Notes: generated by a model from the sequence alone, not told the origin. Counted from the first letter of the stretch, positions 22,771 through 32,123 are shown. The stretch: DNA of 33,525 bases from an uncultured delta proteobacterium (GCA_903911145.1 CAIWCD010000012.1:1-33525), one strand, 5' to 3'. Numbers and translations: made by a program.

Positions 22771-23384
22771 GGCTTGCTCCCGGAAGGAATGATCGGCGTG
22801 CGCGCGGGAGCCGCAGGCGGCGGAGTTCCAGCATCGGGCGGACTCGATGCTGCCGGCGCGGTGGGTGCGCTGCTGGCCTTCGCGGTCGATGCCGCAGGCG
22901 CGGCAGAAGGCCCCGCATCGGGTGCGGTCGCAGGGGCGGTCTTCGCGGGCGCCGCGACGACAACAGGAGCGGGCGCGACCTCGATCGCCTCATGCTTGAT
23001 GGTCGCCTGGGGTGCCGGTGTCGAGGCGGAGTTGCGCGCAGCGAGTGCCTTCTGCGACGCGCTCTCCGCGAGTTCGGCGCTCTTCTTCGCAAACTCGCTC
23101 GCCGCGTCGTAGTGCGCCCGGCCCGACTCCTCACGCGCCTTCTGCAGATAGAGATCGGCCGAGGTCGTCTCGTAGATCGCCAGCTTGTCGCCGTCGGCCG
23201 CGTGGGCCTGCGCGACCGCCTGCTCCGCGTCGCTGATCACCACCGCCGACCCGATCGGCCCGCAGCCGAGCAGTGGCAGCGCCAGGGCGAGCACGAACGT
23301 CAACGGCGGGAGTCGGGGATTGTGCGCGGTCAAGAGGGGCGAGAGTCGACAACGAAGATCGGTCGGTGTCAACGAAAGCCTCAT
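22767..23384 (-). CDS. DUF4398-like lipoprotein with Pro/Ala-rich tail (205 aa)
   Basis: Signal segment PLTFVLALALPLLGCG with the lipidation Cys near residue 41. The n-region before it is unusually long for a signal peptide, so the true start may lie after the ATG at 23384. Residues ~50-115 (DAEQAVAQAHAADGDKLAIY, LYLQKAREESGRAHYDAASE) form two helices like DUF4398, found in periplasmic lipoproteins next to OmpA-like genes. The final ~90 residues are Pro/Ala/Thr-rich and probably unstructured, long enough to reach the peptidoglycan. First gene of the four-gene overlapping operon that ends with the GAF protein. Confidence 0.8.
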   Translation of the reverse strand: MRLSLTPTDLRCRLSPLLTAHNPRLPPLTFVLALALPLLGCGPIGSAVVISDAEQAVAQAHAADGDKLAIYETTSADLYLQKAREESGRAHYDAASEFAKKSAELAESASQKALAARNSASTPAPQATIKHEAIEVAPAPVVVAAPAKTAPATAPDAGPSAAPAASTAKASSAPTAPAASSPPDAGTPPPAAPARTPIIPSGSKP

Positions 23385-23449
23385 GCCGATCGACCAGGCT
23401 GACGGGAGCAGGAGCGGCCGCGCACGCCCCGCCCCTGTCTGCGAGAGCG

Positions 23450-23977
23450 CTACTTCCCCTTGATCGCCGAGATCTCGATGTCGAACTCAACCTTCTCGCT
23501 CACCAGCACGCCGCCGGCCTCGAGCGCCTGGTTCCACGAGAGGCCGTAGTCGATGCGGTTGAGGCTGCCCCGCGCCGAGAAGGCGACGCGGTCATTGCCC
23601 CACGGATCCTTGCCCGCACCCTCGCGCGAGACGTCGAATCCGATCTCCTTCGTCACGCCGTGCAGCGTGAGATCGCCCGTCACCTTGAATTTGTCACCCG
23701 AGCCCTCGAGCCGCTTGCTCGCGAACGTGATCTTGGGAAACTTCTCGGCGTCGAAGAAGTCGGGGCTCTTGAGATGTCCGTCGCGCTTGGCCTCCTGCGT
23801 GTTGATGCTGCCGACGTCGATCTCACCCTTGATGCTGGCGTGCGCGAGATCTCCTTCGTCGAACGAGATCGAGCCGGTCCAGACGCCGAAGCTGCCGCGC
23901 ACCTTCGCGATCATCATGTGGCGGACGGAGAAGGTGATGCTCGAGTGCGACGCGTCGATGTTCCACTGGGTGGCCAT
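23450..23977 (-). CDS. YceI-family lipid-binding protein, no signal peptide (175 aa)
   Basis: Lipocalin-like beta-barrel of the YceI family, which binds polyisoprenoids or other long lipids. Family blocks are WNIDASHSSITFSVRHMMIAKVRGSF, SINTQEAKRDGHLKSPDFF, FPKITFASK and LTLHGVTKEIGFD. AGGAG seven bases before the ATG at 23977 fixes the start. The chain begins directly with the barrel, so unlike E. coli YceI it lacks a signal peptide and is probably cytoplasmic. It stands alone, 66 bases upstream of the next operon start. No partner (such as a cytochrome b561) is nearby. Confidence 0.93.
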   Translation of the reverse strand: MATQWNIDASHSSITFSVRHMMIAKVRGSFGVWTGSISFDEGDLAHASIKGEIDVGSINTQEAKRDGHLKSPDFFDAEKFPKITFASKRLEGSGDKFKVTGDLTLHGVTKEIGFDVSREGAGKDPWGNDRVAFSARGSLNRIDYGLSWNQALEAGGVLVSEKVEFDIEISAIKGK

Positions 23978-24114
23978 GCGGTGTCTCCTGGGTTGCGCGC
24001 GGGTGGGGAATCTGCGCGGGGAGGAGAGCTAATCGCTGCGCTTTCATTTTGCAAGTCGCTTTACAAAAGAAAGCATCTGTCGATCGGCGCTTCGTGCTGC
24101 CGACGCAAGACGCA

Positions 24115-24151
24115 CGAAGGCCCCGCGGAGATGCATCCCGCGAGGCCTTCG
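24115..24151. terminator. Strong hairpin after the surface-lipoprotein genes
   Basis: Arms 24115-24129 and 24137-24151 (CGAAGGCC.CGCGG type) pair along about 14 bases with one mismatch around a seven-base loop. It lies 40 bases after the stop of the last surface-lipoprotein gene. No clear T-tract follows on either side, so either a GC-rich intrinsic terminator or an mRNA-end stabiliser is possible. No other gene was seen in 23978-24191. Confidence 0.6.
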
Positions 24152-24191
24152 GTTGCTTCACGATGAGGAGGCGTCAGTGCGTGCCGTCTGC

Positions 24192-26744
24192 TCAGTGCGT
24201 CCAGCTCGACGTCTCGGTCCAGCCGTCGATCTGCACCTGCCCGGCACTTCCCGGCGTGCCCGATTGCGGGGCGGTGCCGCCCGAGACGGAGATACCGGCC
24301 GGAGCTGGCACGGTCACCGACGAGAGGCCGTTCGTGCTGAAGATCCGGACGGTGCCGCCGGAGCCACCGCTGCCAGTGGCTCCGGTCGCCGCGGCGCCGA
24401 GCGCGACCAGATCGCCGATGTCGTTCACTGTCGTGCCCGTCAGCGAGATCGTGCTCGCGTTGCCTCCCTGCAAGATGCCGGGGCCGCCGCTGACGTCGAT
24501 GCTGTTCGTGCTGGTCACCGCGCCGTTGTCCGAGCCCATCGAGACCGGCCTGCCGATTCCACCGGGACCGCTCGCGCTCGCGCCTCCCCGCGCGATGATC
24601 GTCCCGCTGTTGGTCACGCCGGTCAGTCCGTAGAAGCGAACACCGGCCGGAACCAGCGTGTTCAAAGTCGCGACGAGCCGGGTCGATGCTCCGCCCGTGA
24701 TGTCGATGTTGCCGGCGTTCACCACCTGCTCGAACGAATCGCCAGCAAAGAAGTAGGCCTGCTGCGTGGAGAGGCTCACGCTCCCGCTCGTCCCGCCACT
24801 GCCCGACCCGCCTGTTCCGCCGCGCGCGATCAGATCGGCATAGTTGATGACGCTACCGCCCGGGCCGTAGCCTGTTCCGTTCACGACGGCCGCACGGTTC
24901 TGGCAGTCCACACAGCCCACGGTGGGATTGTAGTAGGTATTGATCATCTGAATCGGCGCCCCGCTGCCGCCGTTCTGCAGGCCGTCTCCGCCGCTCGCGC
25001 TGAGCTGCGAATAGCCGTAGAGGATCACCTCCTGGCCGTTGGGCTGGTAGTTGGTATCGAACCAGATCGCGACGTTGCCGGCGCCGCCACCACCGGTGCC
25101 ACCGAATCCGCCTGAGCTGTTGAGATTGCCGGAGACCATCACGTCGCCGCCGGGAACGAGTCGGTTGTTTCCCGTCACGGCGGACCGCTGGCTTCCCGAC
25201 ATCTCGATGTAGATCAGGCCGCCGCTGCCGCCCGCGCCGTTCGCCGACGAGCCGCCGCGCGTCGTGATGGCGGCGTTGTTCACCACCGTGCCGGCGTAAG
25301 CATAGACGTCGATCTCCCTGCCGTTGCCCGCCGCGCAGCCCGTCGTGCAGCTCGCGGCGACGTCGCCGCCTTTGGATGTCAGCGTGCCGGAGTTGCGCAC
25401 CGAGGCCGCCGCCTTGTCACCTCCATAGAGGGCAATTCCACCAGCGCTGCCTCCCTGGGTCATGCCCGTTCCGCCGCTCGCGTCGATGGGGCCGGAGTTG
25501 TTCAGATCGAGGTACGGGTAGAACAACACCTGCCCGCCGTTGCCGCCGCTCCCACTCGAGCCGTTGCCGCCGGTGGTCTGGATGATGCCCGTGTTGAACA
25601 TCGAAGCCGGACTTCCGTTGTAGCCATTCATGCGGATCTGGCCGCCGTTGCCGCCGCTGCTCCCGTTGCCGCCAGTCGCAGAGATCAGCCCCTGGTTCCA
25701 GAGGGGAGAGGCGACGATGTCGATCCCTCCGCTGCTGGTCCCGTTGGCGCTCGAGGCGTCGATGCCATTGTTGAGAACCGCCGAGGTGGCATCGCCGAAA
25801 TAGGAGTCGGCGAGGATCAACAGCGCGACCTGCACCCCGGCGTTGGCGAGCGCAATCGTGCCCGCGTTCAGGATCGGGCCCTTGACCCTGAAATTGACCG
25901 GGTTCGACGGGAGGGGGATGAGCGTGACCGTCACGCCGGGCGCGATCGAGAGGCCAGTCACCTCCGTCGAGCCGCCGTCCGTCGGGTTGTCGAGCAGCGC
26001 GACGATGTCGTTCTTGTCGAGGTAGAGCGTGCCCGCGCCTGCGTCGGTGCTCAACGGGTCGAGCGATTCGATCGTGGTGTTCGCGGTGATGTTCGCCGGC
26101 GTCGCGCCGAGGTCGACCGCAGGCTTCGCCGGAAAGGTGAAGCTCGGGTCGGCCGCGCCGGTCTTGAAGACCTTGACGTGCCCGCCGATGGTGCCGTTCC
26201 AGAATCCGATCTGGATCTCGCCGCCGTTTCCGCCGCTGCCGGCGTCGCTGTTGCCGCCGAGCGCGCTGATGGTCGAGTCGCCGGGCGAGCCCACCGGCGC
26301 AATGATCGAGCCGACATTCTCCGCGCTGCCGCTGCAGACGTAGCTGGTGCTGGTGATTTCGCCGGGCTGGAGAATTCCGTCGTTCGCCGTGCCGCCGTGG
26401 GCGCCGTTGTCGAGGCCGCTGTCGATCCGCTGCCCACCGCCGGCGCAGTTCGCATCGCCGACCTCCAGCGTGGTCGTCTTCACGAGCGTGGTGAAACCAG
26501 CGGCGCCGTTGGTCCCGTTGGCGCCATTGCCACCGTCGACGCCGTTCGCGCCGTTGGTCCCGTTGGTTCCATTTGAGCCGTTGCAGACGATCTGCGGCGC
26601 ACCGCTATCGACGACGATCGAGACGCCGCCCGTCGGGCACTGCGCCCCTGGCGCGATCGCCGTCATGGTCACGGTCGACTTGCCGCAGGAGAGCGCGAGA
26701 AACACCAGCGACAAAGAGGCTGCGCGAAGAAACGTTCGAGTCAT
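24192..26744 (-). CDS. Gly/Asn-rich repetitive surface lipoprotein, paralogue 1 (850 aa)
   Basis: Signal-type N-terminus MTRTFLRAASLSLVFLALSC with Cys20 likely lipidated. Residues 55-84 are collagen-like Gly-X-Y triplets, mostly GTN and GAN. Residues ~84-140 (TTLVKTTTLEVGDANC to TSTSYVCSG) resemble the domain that I recall as DUF7151 beside collagen-like stretches in myxobacterial proteins. From ~155 to the end the chain is repeats of about 30-40 residues of the form N-x-G-x-I-x-x-x-GG followed by Gly-rich turns, probably a beta-solenoid. It ends GWTETSSWTH. Few cysteines lie in the repeats (ASCTTGC, CVDC). GGGAG five bases before the ATG at 26744 supports the start. Last of three tandem paralogues. 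An adhesin or matrix role is inferred. Confidence 0.85.
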   Translation of the reverse strand: MTRTFLRAASLSLVFLALSCGKSTVTMTAIAPGAQCPTGGVSIVVDSGAPQIVCNGSNGTNGTNGANGVDGGNGANGTNGAAGFTTLVKTTTLEVGDANCAGGGQRIDSGLDNGAHGGTANDGILQPGEITSTSYVCSGSAENVGSIIAPVGSPGDSTISALGGNSDAGSGGNGGEIQIGFWNGTIGGHVKVFKTGAADPSFTFPAKPAVDLGATPANITANTTIESLDPLSTDAGAGTLYLDKNDIVALLDNPTDGGSTEVTGLSIAPGVTVTLIPLPSNPVNFRVKGPILNAGTIALANAGVQVALLILADSYFGDATSAVLNNGIDASSANGTSSGGIDIVASPLWNQGLISATGGNGSSGGNGGQIRMNGYNGSPASMFNTGIIQTTGGNGSSGSGGNGGQVLFYPYLDLNNSGPIDASGGTGMTQGGSAGGIALYGGDKAAASVRNSGTLTSKGGDVAASCTTGCAAGNGREIDVYAYAGTVVNNAAITTRGGSSANGAGGSGGLIYIEMSGSQRSAVTGNNRLVPGGDVMVSGNLNSSGGFGGTGGGGAGNVAIWFDTNYQPNGQEVILYGYSQLSASGGDGLQNGGSGAPIQMINTYYNPTVGCVDCQNRAAVVNGTGYGPGGSVINYADLIARGGTGGSGSGGTSGSVSLSTQQAYFFAGDSFEQVVNAGNIDITGGASTRLVATLNTLVPAGVRFYGLTGVTNSGTIIARGGASASGPGGIGRPVSMGSDNGAVTSTNSIDVSGGPGILQGGNASTISLTGTTVNDIGDLVALGAAATGATGSGGSGGTVRIFSTNGLSSVTVPAPAGISVSGGTAPQSGTPGSAGQVQIDGWTETSSWTH

Positions 26745-26821
26745 TGGACTCCCAAACAGAGCTGAGGCGAAAAGGGTTGGAGAGGATCGGTCCGTCGAGT
26801 GCGGTGAGCGCAGCCTCGAGG

Positions 26822-29410
26822 TCAGTGCGTCCAGCTCGACGTCAGGTTCCAGCCGTCGATGGTCACCGTCCCCACTTTGCCGGGCGTGCCCGCTTGCGCA
26901 GCCGCACCGCCCGCGACCGAAACGCCTCCGGGCGCCGCGACAGAGATGGACGACGAGCCCGCGGAACTCCCGATGACGATCGTACCTCCGGCGCCGCCTG
27001 AGCCCCCGACGGAAGCGCTCGCTGCGCCACCCTTCGCCACCAGGTCTGCGGAGACGGTGACTGTCGTTCCTTGAAGATCGAGCTGGGCAGAGCCGCCTCC
27101 CTGTGTGACGCCGTCGCCGCCACTCACGTCGATGGCGGCCGAGCTGATCACTTCGCCGTTGTCCGAGGTGAGCCTGGAACTGTTGGCGTCCGTGCCCCCG
27201 CTCGCAGCGAGGCCGACCCCACCTCTCGCGGTCAAAGGGCCGCTGTTGGTGACGCCGGTCAAACCGTAGAATTGGAAGGAGCCGCCGCTGCCGCCGCTCT
27301 GGCCGTCACCGCCACCGACATCCACGCGGCCCGTGTTGCGCACCTGCTCGAACGCGTCACCGGGGAAGTAGTAGCTCGACTGCGTAATCAGCTGAACCTG
27401 TCCGCCGCTGCCGCCGGAGCCAGCGCCGCTTGCGCCACCGCGCGAGACGAGATCGACGTCGTTGATCACGCTGCCGCCCGGTCCGTACGTCACGCTCTGC
27501 GCCTGCGCCTTGCACACGTTGCAGCCGTCCGAGCTGTAATAGGTGTTCTCGAGCTGAATCTCACCGCCGGATCCGCCTCCGATCGCCCCCGAACCACCGC
27601 TCGCGTCGATGCGCGCATATCCGTAGAGGATGATCTCCTGGCCGTTGGGCTGCACGTTCGGATCGAGATAGACGCCGAGCAGGCCCGCATTCCCGCCGCG
27701 CGTGGCCCCCGTGCCGCCGGAGCTGTCGACAGAGCCCGAAAGGACCAGATCGCCAGCCGGACTGAGCGGCACTCTCCCGGCGACGACCGCTGCGTTGCTC
27801 GCCCCCAGAGTGACGATGATCTGGCCGCCGGAGCCGCCCGCGCCGTTCGCCGACGAACCGCCACGCGACGTGAGGGCCGCGTTGTTCACCAGCGTTCCGT
27901 TGTTGGCCGCGAGGATCACCCCGCCACCGTTGCCGCCGATGCAGCTGACGACCTCGCCGAAGACGCAGCTTGCGTCGACGCTGCCGCCGATGGTGTGGAT
28001 CGTGCCGGAGTTGCGAGTCGAGCCGATGCCGCCCTCGCGGTCTCCCGCGTAGATCCCGACTTCGCCGCCGTTCCCGCCCACCGTCGTCCCCGAGCCGCCG
28101 ACAGCCGAGAGCGGTCCTGAGTTGTTCGCATCGAGCCCAACTTCGAAGACAACCGAGCCCGCGTTGCCGCCGCTGCCGAACGTGCCAGCACCGCCATTGG
28201 CCTCAACGATGCCCGTGTTGAACAGAGATGTTGGCGTCCCGCCGTTTGCGAGCAGATCGATCTTTCCGCCGTTGCCGCCGTTGCGCCCGGTGCCACCGTT
28301 GGCCGAGATGAGTCCCCGGTTCCAGATTGGCGAAGCACTGATAGAGATCCCGCCGCTGCTGGTTCCGTCGGCAACGCTCCCACTATTTCGCTGGCTCCTG
28401 GCATTGGTGAGAACTCCGTCGAGGCCGTTGTTGAGCACCTGCGACGTGCTGTCGCCGAAATAACCGCCGCTGCTCTTGACCACCAACAAGAGGCGGGCAC
28501 CGACGTTGCCGAGGACGATGGAGCCCGAGTTGAAGATCGAGCCGTTGACCCCGATCACGTAGGAGCTCCCCACTGACCCCGGGACGAGCGTGAGCGTCGC
28601 GCCCGCGCTGATCGAGAGGCTGGTCGCCTCGATCGAGCCGCCGTCGACCGCATCGTCGAGCATCGCAAGCGTGTTGTTGCTGTCGATGTAGAGCGTGCCC
28701 ACGCCGGCGTCGGTGTTCGACGGATCGAGCGGACCCACTGTGGTGTCCACCGCGATGTGTACAGGCGACGCGCCAGGATCGAACGTGGGCGCCGTCGGGA
28801 AGGCGAAGCTCGGATCGGCCGCACCGGTCTTGAAGACCTTCACGTGGCCGCCGAACGATCCGTTCCACATCTGAACGTAGACGCCATCGCTGTTGCCGCC
28901 GAAGCCGGCGTCGGCGCTGCCGCCCACCGCAGTGATCGTCGAATCTCCCGTCGCCCCCGAAGGCGCTGCGATCGAGCCGACAACGTCTCCGCTGCCATTG
29001 CAGACGTAGCTGGTGCTGGTGATCTCGCCGGCCTGGAGAATTCCGTCGTTCGCGGTGCCGCCGTGGGCGCCGTTGTCGAGGCCGCTGTCGATCTGCTGCC
29101 CGCCGCTCGCGCAGTTCGCGTCACCGACAGCAAGCATGGTCGTGCGCACGAGCGTGGTGAATCCGCTGCTGCCGTTGGTACCGTTCGTGCCGTTGCCTCC
29201 ATCGACGCCGTTGGTGCCATTGGTGCCGTTGGTGGCGTTCGACCCGTTGCAGATGATTTGCGGCGTGCCGTTGTCGATGCTGATCGACGTGCCGCCGGTC
29301 GGGCACTGCGCGCCGGGCGCGATCGGCATCACCGTCACAGTCGACTTGCCGCAGGAGATCGCGAGCACGCAGAGCAACGGCGGGACTGCACGGAGAGTGA
29401 ATCGGGTCAT
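26822..29410 (-). CDS. Gly/Asn-rich repetitive surface lipoprotein, paralogue 2 (862 aa)
   Basis: Same plan as its neighbours: signal segment (MTRFTLRAVPPLLCVLAISC), GKSTVT motif, collagen-like triplets (GTN repeats), the TTLVRTTMLAVGDANC-to-SYVCNG domain, then the Gly-rich solenoid ending GWNLTSSWTH. I chose the ATG at 29410, with a GGTGGA ribosome site about eight bases upstream, over an in-frame ATG at 29431. The cysteine pair near residue 640 is CNVC, matching CVDC and CHEC in the other two. DNA identity with the paralogues is very high in the stretch coding for GITSTSYVC-type sequence (28990-29090), which hints at recent duplication or gene conversion. The stop is 77 bases before paralogue 1. 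Confidence 0.85.
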   Translation of the reverse strand: MTRFTLRAVPPLLCVLAISCGKSTVTVMPIAPGAQCPTGGTSISIDNGTPQIICNGSNATNGTNGTNGVDGGNGTNGTNGSSGFTTLVRTTMLAVGDANCASGGQQIDSGLDNGAHGGTANDGILQAGEITSTSYVCNGSGDVVGSIAAPSGATGDSTITAVGGSADAGFGGNSDGVYVQMWNGSFGGHVKVFKTGAADPSFAFPTAPTFDPGASPVHIAVDTTVGPLDPSNTDAGVGTLYIDSNNTLAMLDDAVDGGSIEATSLSISAGATLTLVPGSVGSSYVIGVNGSIFNSGSIVLGNVGARLLLVVKSSGGYFGDSTSQVLNNGLDGVLTNARSQRNSGSVADGTSSGGISISASPIWNRGLISANGGTGRNGGNGGKIDLLANGGTPTSLFNTGIVEANGGAGTFGSGGNAGSVVFEVGLDANNSGPLSAVGGSGTTVGGNGGEVGIYAGDREGGIGSTRNSGTIHTIGGSVDASCVFGEVVSCIGGNGGGVILAANNGTLVNNAALTSRGGSSANGAGGSGGQIIVTLGASNAAVVAGRVPLSPAGDLVLSGSVDSSGGTGATRGGNAGLLGVYLDPNVQPNGQEIILYGYARIDASGGSGAIGGGSGGEIQLENTYYSSDGCNVCKAQAQSVTYGPGGSVINDVDLVSRGGASGAGSGGSGGQVQLITQSSYYFPGDAFEQVRNTGRVDVGGGDGQSGGSGGSFQFYGLTGVTNSGPLTARGGVGLAASGGTDANSSRLTSDNGEVISSAAIDVSGGDGVTQGGGSAQLDLQGTTVTVSADLVAKGGAASASVGGSGGAGGTIVIGSSAGSSSISVAAPGGVSVAGGAAAQAGTPGKVGTVTIDGWNLTSSWTH

Positions 29411-29513
29411 TGAATTTCCACCAGGCTTCAAGAAAGGGCGCGGCGCGCAATCAGTGAATGCGCAGCGCTGTCACGGAGAGATTCCAGTCGCGCAGAGAAC
29501 GAGCAGTTCACGC

Positions 29514-32123
29514 TCAGTGCGTCCAACTCGAGGTGAGATTCCAGCCGTCGATGTTCACCTGGCCCGCGGCGCCGGGCGTGCCCGACTGAAGTGCGGTGCC
29601 GCCCGCCACCGAGATACCCGCCGGCGCTGCCACCGTTACCGAGGAGAAACCAATCGTGCTGGTGATCTGGACGCCGCCGCCGGTGCCGCCGTTGCATTCT
29701 GCGGCGGTGGACACACCGCCCGCCGCGATCAGCGCGCCCGTATCGACCGCGGTCGTGCCTGCGAACACGATCGTGCCGGCCCCTCCACCGTTGGACCAGG
29801 AGCTTGCACCGCCGCTGACGTCGATGGTGTTCGAGTTGGTCACCACGCCATTGTCCGAGCCCAACCAGACCCCTTTGACGGAGCCCCCATTCAAACCCGC
29901 GCTCGCGCCGCCGCGCGCCGTGATCCCGCCGAGGTTGGTTACGCCAGTCAGGCCATAGAACCGGACCCCTGACGAATCCCCTCCATTCGACTCGGCGCCG
30001 GGCACCGTCGATGCACCGCCCGAGACGTCGATGTTGCCGGCGTTGATCACCTGCTCGAAGGCGTCGCCGCCGAAGTAGAACTGCGCCTGCGTGGAGAGAT
30101 TCAGCAAGCCGCCGCTGCCACCGATGCCGGTGCCGCCGGTGCCTCCTCGCGCGACGAGATCGGCGTAGTTGATCACGCTGCCTCCCGGTCCGTTGTTGGC
30201 GCCGTTCACGAGTGCCGAACGGAGCGCCCTGCACTCGTGGCAGATTCCCGGCGCGTAGTAGGTGTTGACCAGATCAAGCTCGGCGCCATTGCCGCCGTTG
30301 GTCGCGCCCGTACCGCCACTCGAGTTGAGCTGCGCGTAGCCGTAGAGGATCACCTCCTGGCCGTTGGGCTGGTAGTAGTTGTCGAAGGAGATCTGGACCG
30401 GCCCGGCGGCGCCGCCGTTCACGCCGCCGAACCCGCCAGAGCTGTCGATACTGCCGGAGAAGAGCAGGTCTCCCGGCGCGGTCAGGCGGGCGTTTCCGGT
30501 CACGGGCGAATTCTCTCCGGCGTCGACCAGGACGAAGACGCGAGCACCGGCGCCTCCCCTCCCGCCCCGTGAAGAGCCGCCGCGCGTCGAGATCGCGGCG
30601 TTGTTCGTCAGTGTGCCGCCCCAGTCCTGGACGTCGATTTCCGCGCCATTGCCCCCCGCGCAGGAGATGCCGTTCAACTGGGCGCAGCTCGCGGCAACGT
30701 CGCCGCCCTTTGCCGTCAGCGTGCCGGAATTGCGCAGCGCGGCCGAGACCCCGTAACCGCCGTAGAGGCCGATCTGTCCCGCCCATCCGCCTGCCGTCGT
30801 TCCGGCTCCGCCGCTCGCATCGATCGGGCCCGAGTTGTTCAGGTCGAGGTATGCCGCCAGGTGCACGTCGCCTCCGCTGCCGCCCGCGCCGTGTGCACCG
30901 ACGCCGCCCGTAGCCTGGATGATGCCGGTGTTGAACATCTCCGCCGCAGCGCCACGGTTTCCCTGGAGCGTGATGCCGCCGCCGTTGCCGCCGCTGGCCC
31001 CGTTGCCGCCTTTGGCCGAAAGAAGTCCCTCGTTCCAGATCGGCGAAGCGGTGATGACGATCCCGCCGCTGTGGCTTCCATTGGAGCTTGCACCGGCGTT
31101 CTGCAGCGCCCTGCCGGGAGGGAGCGCGGCGCCGTCGATGCCGTTGTTCAGGATCGCCGAGGTGATGTCGCCGAAGTAGGCGTTGGCGTTGATCTGCAGC
31201 GCGATCGCAGCGCCGACGTTGGCGAGCGTGATGGTGCCCGCGTTCACAATCGCGCCGTTGACCCCGAAGTAGGTCGTCGTCGCGTTGATCGCTGGGGTCA
31301 TGAAGACTGTCACGCCGGCCGCGATCGAGATGCCCGTCACCTCCGTCGAACCGCCGTCCTCCGGGTCGTCGAGTCGAGCAATCATGTTGTTGCCATCGAC
31401 GTAGAGCGTGCCCCTGCCCGCGTCGGTGCTCGATGGATCGAGCGAATCGATCGTGGTGTCTGCCGTGATGTTTGCAGGCGTCTCGCCGAGATCGACAACG
31501 GGCTTCTCCGGGAAGATGAAGCTCGGATCGGCCGCGCCGGTCCTGAAGACCTTCACGTGTCCGCCGATGGTGCCATTCTCGAAGCCGATGAAGATCACGC
31601 CGCCATCGCCACCAGCGCCCGCGTCGCTATCGCCACCCACCGCAGCGATCGTCGAGTCGCCCGCGGAGCCCGAGGGCGCAACGATCGAGCCGACGTTCTC
31701 GGCGCTGCCGTTGCAGACGTAGCTGGTGCTGGTGATCTCGCCGGCCTGGAGGATGCCGTCGTTCGCCGTGCCGCCGTTGGCGCCGTTGTCGAGGCCGCTG
31801 TCGATCCGCTGCCCGCCACCGGCGCAGTTCGCGTCGCCAACCAGCAGCGTTGTCGTCTTCACCAGCGTGGTGAACCCGTTGCTGCCATTGGTCCCGTTGG
31901 TGCCGTTGCCGCCGTCGACGCCGTTGGATCCGTTCGTGCCATTGGTCCCGTTCGTCCCGCTGCAGACGATCTGCGCCGCGCCGTTGTCGACAACGATCGA
32001 GATGCCGCCCGTCGGGCACTGCGCACCGGGCGCGATCTGCGTGACCGTCACAGTCGACTTGCCGCAGGTGATGGCGAGGCAAACGAGCGCCAGCGGCGCC
32101 ACGCGAAGAGACATACGAGTCAT
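29514..32123 (-). CDS. Gly/Asn-rich repetitive surface lipoprotein, paralogue 3 (869 aa)
   Basis: First of the three in transcription order. Signal segment MTRMSLRVAPLALVCLAITC, GKSTVT motif, collagen-like triplets (GTN, GSN, GVD), a VGDANCAGGGQRIDSGLDNG domain, then the Gly-rich solenoid ending GWNLTSSWTH. I chose the ATG at 32123 because the paralogues begin with the same MTR motif; the frame extends to 32204 with unrelated sequence. The conserved cysteines are at ASCAQLNGISC and CHEC. The upstream gap (32124-32259) is shared with a divergent DUF1460 gene. TATCAA, with TTGCGC 16 bases before it, is a possible promoter. A shared transcript with paralogues 2 and 1 is likely, since gaps are 103 and 77 bases. 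Confidence 0.85.
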   Translation of the reverse strand: MTRMSLRVAPLALVCLAITCGKSTVTVTQIAPGAQCPTGGISIVVDNGAAQIVCSGTNGTNGTNGSNGVDGGNGTNGTNGSNGFTTLVKTTTLLVGDANCAGGGQRIDSGLDNGANGGTANDGILQAGEITSTSYVCNGSAENVGSIVAPSGSAGDSTIAAVGGDSDAGAGGDGGVIFIGFENGTIGGHVKVFRTGAADPSFIFPEKPVVDLGETPANITADTTIDSLDPSSTDAGRGTLYVDGNNMIARLDDPEDGGSTEVTGISIAAGVTVFMTPAINATTTYFGVNGAIVNAGTITLANVGAAIALQINANAYFGDITSAILNNGIDGAALPPGRALQNAGASSNGSHSGGIVITASPIWNEGLLSAKGGNGASGGNGGGITLQGNRGAAAEMFNTGIIQATGGVGAHGAGGSGGDVHLAAYLDLNNSGPIDASGGAGTTAGGWAGQIGLYGGYGVSAALRNSGTLTAKGGDVAASCAQLNGISCAGGNGAEIDVQDWGGTLTNNAAISTRGGSSRGGRGGAGARVFVLVDAGENSPVTGNARLTAPGDLLFSGSIDSSGGFGGVNGGAAGPVQISFDNYYQPNGQEVILYGYAQLNSSGGTGATNGGNGAELDLVNTYYAPGICHECRALRSALVNGANNGPGGSVINYADLVARGGTGGTGIGGSGGLLNLSTQAQFYFGGDAFEQVINAGNIDVSGGASTVPGAESNGGDSSGVRFYGLTGVTNLGGITARGGASAGLNGGSVKGVWLGSDNGVVTNSNTIDVSGGASSWSNGGGAGTIVFAGTTAVDTGALIAAGGVSTAAECNGGTGGGVQITSTIGFSSVTVAAPAGISVAGGTALQSGTPGAAGQVNIDGWNLTSSWTH

